From NCBI GenBank assembly GCA_963925895.1, contig CAWUVH010000003.1:62001-126000 (forward strand): 64,000 nt of DNA, written 5' to 3'. This DNA comes from Eutrophovita sp913057845. Its GTDB lineage: Bacteria > Pseudomonadota > Gammaproteobacteria > Burkholderiales > Eutrophovitaceae. The translations under genes were made by a program, and so were the position numbers. This document shows, in pieces, positions 63,329-64,000 of this stretch (within the stretch, counting starts at the first letter, position 1; each line of letters starts with the position of its first letter). Under the pieces are notes generated by a model. It was not told the origin of the DNA and ran no database searches. It saw only the letters and a list, made by a program, of their open reading frames with translations.

Positions 63329-63957
63329 TGGCGCCCGGCTCTACCGGCGTATCGGTCTCCGCGCTACAAGAAATGGGCGTGGGGGCAAGCAGTAAGGATG
63401 TAGAGGCGCTTGGCGCGTATTTGACTTTATTGGACAAATGGAACGCAGTTTATAACATTACCTCCGTAACGCCAAAATCTAAGTGGGTAAGTACTCACTT
63501 ATACGACTCGTGTTCCATCATAAGCTTGCTTCCCGAAGGACCCCTACTTGATATTGGCACCGGTGGCGGGTTCCCCGGGCTGCCTATAGCAATCTTACAA
63601 CCGCAGCGAGAGGTATTTCTTTTGGATCGTAGCCACAAAAAAACAGCTTTTTTACGACAAGCTATTATTGAGCTTGGCATAAAAAATGTGACCGTTGAGA
63701 CGACTCGAATTGAGCGATATCAGCCCGACGCACGATTCAGTGTTATTGTTTCTCGGGCATTCAGTGAGCTGAGATTGTTCGTCCAAATGGCATCAAAATT
63801 TTGTAAGCCAGATGGAGTGATGGTGGCGATGAAAGGACAATACCCGACTGCCGAACTGGAGGGAATTCCCGCCGCCTTGGTGCGAAAAATTACGAGACTT
63901 CAGGTCCCCCAGCTTGGCGCGGAACGTCACGCCGTAGAGTTGTCACCGGAAGTTTAA
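63328..63957 (+). CDS. rsmG: 16S rRNA (guanine(527)-N(7))-methyltransferase
   Basis: SAM-dependent methylation of G527 in 16S rRNA. The 209-residue protein has KWNAVYNITSV, the SAM-binding LLDIGTGGGFPGLPIAIL near residues 72-89, and LLDRSHKKTAFLRQA, all diagnostic. It is coupled to mnmG by TGATG and precedes parA by 24 bp, the conserved gid-par order. Confidence 0.96.
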   Translation: MAPGSTGVSVSALQEMGVGASSKDVEALGAYLTLLDKWNAVYNITSVTPKSKWVSTHLYDSCSIISLLPEGPLLDIGTGGGFPGLPIAILQPQREVFLLDRSHKKTAFLRQAIIELGIKNVTVETTRIERYQPDARFSVIVSRAFSELRLFVQMASKFCKPDGVMVAMKGQYPTAELEGIPAALVRKITRLQVPQLGAERHAVELSPEV

Positions 63958-63981
63958 CGCTTAGAATATAAGGTAAGTGCA

Positions 63982-64000
63982 ATGAGCCGTATTATTGCAA
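63982..64000 (+). CDS. parA: ParA chromosome-partitioning ATPase (first codons only)
   Basis: Only ATG and five codons (MSRIIA) are in the window. AAGGTAAG lies 6-8 nt upstream. ParA proteins start with this hydrophobic strand before the deviant Walker A motif, and parA follows rsmG in most proteobacteria. The call relies mainly on context and on the parS site 2.6 kb away. Confidence 0.7.

Noticed and set aside
1..64000. tRNA, rRNA, insertion sequence, prophage or defence genes
   Set aside because: None was recognised by eye on either strand; a dedicated tRNA and mobile-element scan would be decisive.

Overview
The window is a gene-dense chromosomal segment from a proteobacterium. It most resembles a compact betaproteobacterium with a Burkholderiales-like gene order. 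This rests on synteny: RNB exonuclease-tonB-aroE-mtgA; MidA-type methyltransferase-SDR-folB-ttcA; metK-SAH riboswitch-ahcY; lpxL-lpxL-dapF-DUF484-xerC; def-fmt-rsmB-DUF4390-ntrY-ntrX; and tkt-gap-pgk-fba-pur-sua5. No rRNA, tRNA, phage, insertion sequence or CRISPR array was seen. Intergenic gaps are short and many start and stop codons overlap, which suggests a streamlined genome.

Layout: 1-11.4 kb is a leftward block, MidA-like methyltransferase, mpl, esterase, RNB nuclease, tonB, aroE, mtgA, lgt, then a methylthioadenosine salvage set (mtnP, apt, mtnA) and a cut-off SDR gene. 11.5-14.9 kb runs rightward with folate genes, ttcA and an alanine/serine-glyoxylate aminotransferase. 15-17.8 kb is leftward metK-ahcY, with an S-adenosylhomocysteine (SAH) riboswitch between the two genes. 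17.9-25.8 kb runs rightward: two lipid A-type acyltransferases, GNAT, dapF, DUF484, xerC, a histidine phosphatase, hslVU and an exported GlcG-like protein.

25.8-33.0 kb is the most accessory-looking part. A complete leftward nickel-pincer cofactor operon (larA-larC-larE-larB) diverges from a rightward sugar-acid dehydratase (IlvD/Edd family) and a serine-glyoxylate aminotransferase. I suggest a nickel-dependent 2-hydroxyacid or aldonate racemase/epimerase feeding a dehydratase. 33-48.9 kb is leftward: sua5, purE-purK-purC, tkt-gap-pgk-fba, ntrY-ntrX with a degenerate NtrX, DUF4390, rsmB, fmt and def. smg and topA run rightward from 49.1 to 52.4 kb.

52.3-64 kb is the replication-origin neighbourhood. 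dnaA-dnaN-gyrB run leftward. rpmH-rnpA-yidD-yidC-mnmE-(parS)-mnmG-rsmG-parA run rightward. A perfect parS site lies between mnmE and mnmG. The dnaA leader contains an apparent intrinsic terminator between its candidate promoter and start codon. Methyl-cycle genes (metK, ahcY, mtnP, apt, mtnA) recur across the window, and the SAH switch and dnaA leader are the clearest regulatory structures.
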